From contig JAMIFV010000051.1 in NCBI GenBank assembly GCA_035906055.1, positions 1 to 7,283 on the forward strand: DNA of 7,283 bases, written 5' to 3'. A program made the translations under genes and the position numbers. The stretch is from JAMIFV01 sp035906055 (GTDB lineage: Bacteria; Pseudomonadota; Alphaproteobacteria; Rickettsiales; JABCZZ01). This document shows, in pieces, positions 6,906 through 7,283 of the stretch (position 1 is the stretch's first letter; each line of letters starts with the position of its first letter). Below the pieces are notes generated by a model, which was given only the letters and a program-made list of their open reading frames with translations, did no database searches and was not told the DNA's origin.

Positions 6906-7103
6906 GGCGGTTTTCCTTGGCTGGAGAGGCACATACCTCCTGCGGTGCAGGCATTTCCTTTGCGTCATCCAATTGTCATATGACAGAACAGGCGTTTTTC
7001 AGGTAAAATAGCCCTCTCTTACACTGTTACAACTGCAAAATCCGGCTTGTGATGACCTCCCACCCAACCAGATCAAAAAGAAAGGGGCTGAAGTAGCTAA
7101 GAG
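6906..7103. other. Intergenic region between rrn promoter and IS1595-type element
   Basis: No gene is supported. Visible are a short hairpin CCTGC/GCAGG (6938-6950) and the perfect 12-bp palindrome TGTCATATGACA (6974-6985), about 105 bp upstream of the rrn -35. The outer end of the IS1595-type element probably lies in 7040-7103, perhaps near GGCTTGTGATGACC (7043 onward), but its other end is outside the window. Confidence 0.45.
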
Positions 7104-7283
7104 TTAATGCTTGGTGTGTTTATACCAGTATTTGAGCTGCTTTAGTAGTGTATTGTGTTTGCCTCCGTTGAAGCGCCATTCGCACTCCTTGAGGAACCAG
7201 TAGAAATTGTCCTGTTTGATGCCGTTGAATTTGCGCAAAGCACGCTTGGCCTGGTTCCAGAAGTTCTCAATGCCGTTGATGTG
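7104..7283 (-). CDS. IS1595-family (ISXO2-like) transposase, C-terminal fragment (runs off the window)
   Basis: The minus strand enters in frame at 7283 and ends at TAA (7104-7106), giving 59 residues. HINGIENFWNQAKRALRKFN followed by GIKQDNFYWFLKECEWRFN is the conserved C-terminal end of ISXO2-like DDE transposases. The E in NGIEN is the expected last member of the catalytic triad. The tail (LLKQLKYWYKHTKH) is of normal kind, so the 3' end of the gene is intact. The 5' part, and therefore whether the element is active, is not visible. It lies upstream of the 16S promoter and is transcribed in the same direction, so read-through towards the rRNA unit is possible. Confidence 0.88.
   Translation of the reverse strand, partial: HINGIENFWNQAKRALRKFNGIKQDNFYWFLKECEWRFNGGKHNTLLKQLKYWYKHTKH

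Noticed and set aside
6677..6934. 85-aa minus-strand open frame with AGGAGG close to its ATG
   Set aside because: It runs across the rrn promoter and leader, the AGGAGG is only one base from the ATG, and the protein has no recognisable features.

Overview
This window looks like a chromosomal piece of an alphaproteobacterium. The complete 16S rRNA gene on the minus strand has alphaproteobacterial sequence (for example the V3-V4 region with GGACAATGGGCGAAAGCC and GAAATTCGTAGATATTAG). The 16S gene stands alone: its 3' trailer runs into an intrinsic terminator, with no spacer tRNAs or 23S gene. An unlinked 16S gene is best known from Rickettsiales. However, the protein genes here (typA above all) are fairly GC-rich and GC3-rich, unlike typical Rickettsiales, so I do not go below class level. 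Fragments of two different insertion sequences lie at the two window edges.

Layout. 1-137: 5' end of an IS5-family transposase (minus). 184-369: a 61-aa XRE/Cro-type helix-turn-helix protein (minus) that appears cut off by the IS5 element. 409-451: divergent overlapping promoters with a possible operator. 469-726: a small unknown protein (plus). 818-2656: typA/bipA ribosome-associated GTPase (plus). 2662-2714: an inverted heptad-repeat hairpin between convergent genes. 2725-3888: a degenerate receiver fused to an HD-GYP domain (minus). 3947-4630: yggS/PLPBP-family PLP-binding protein (minus), carrying two more copies of the heptad repeat inside its coding sequence. 4690-4950: non-coding, GC-rich and dense in hairpins. 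4954-4979: terminator. 4987-6835: 16S transcription unit (minus) with flanking processing stem, leader hairpins and a strong promoter at 6842-6870. 7104-7283: 3' end of an IS1595-family (ISXO2-like) transposase (minus).

The genes do not form one pathway. typA, yggS and 16S are housekeeping or translation-related, and the HD-GYP protein is a putative c-di-GMP phosphodiesterase. The left edge looks like the remnant of a mobile regulatory module (repressor plus divergent small ORF). I see no convincing undescribed multi-gene system. The best observations are the GCGAGRR heptad repeat family, which enters the yggS reading frame at two variable loops, the self-contained 16S unit with a 33-position flanking stem, and the Asp-to-Glu change at the phospho-acceptor position of the HD-GYP receiver.
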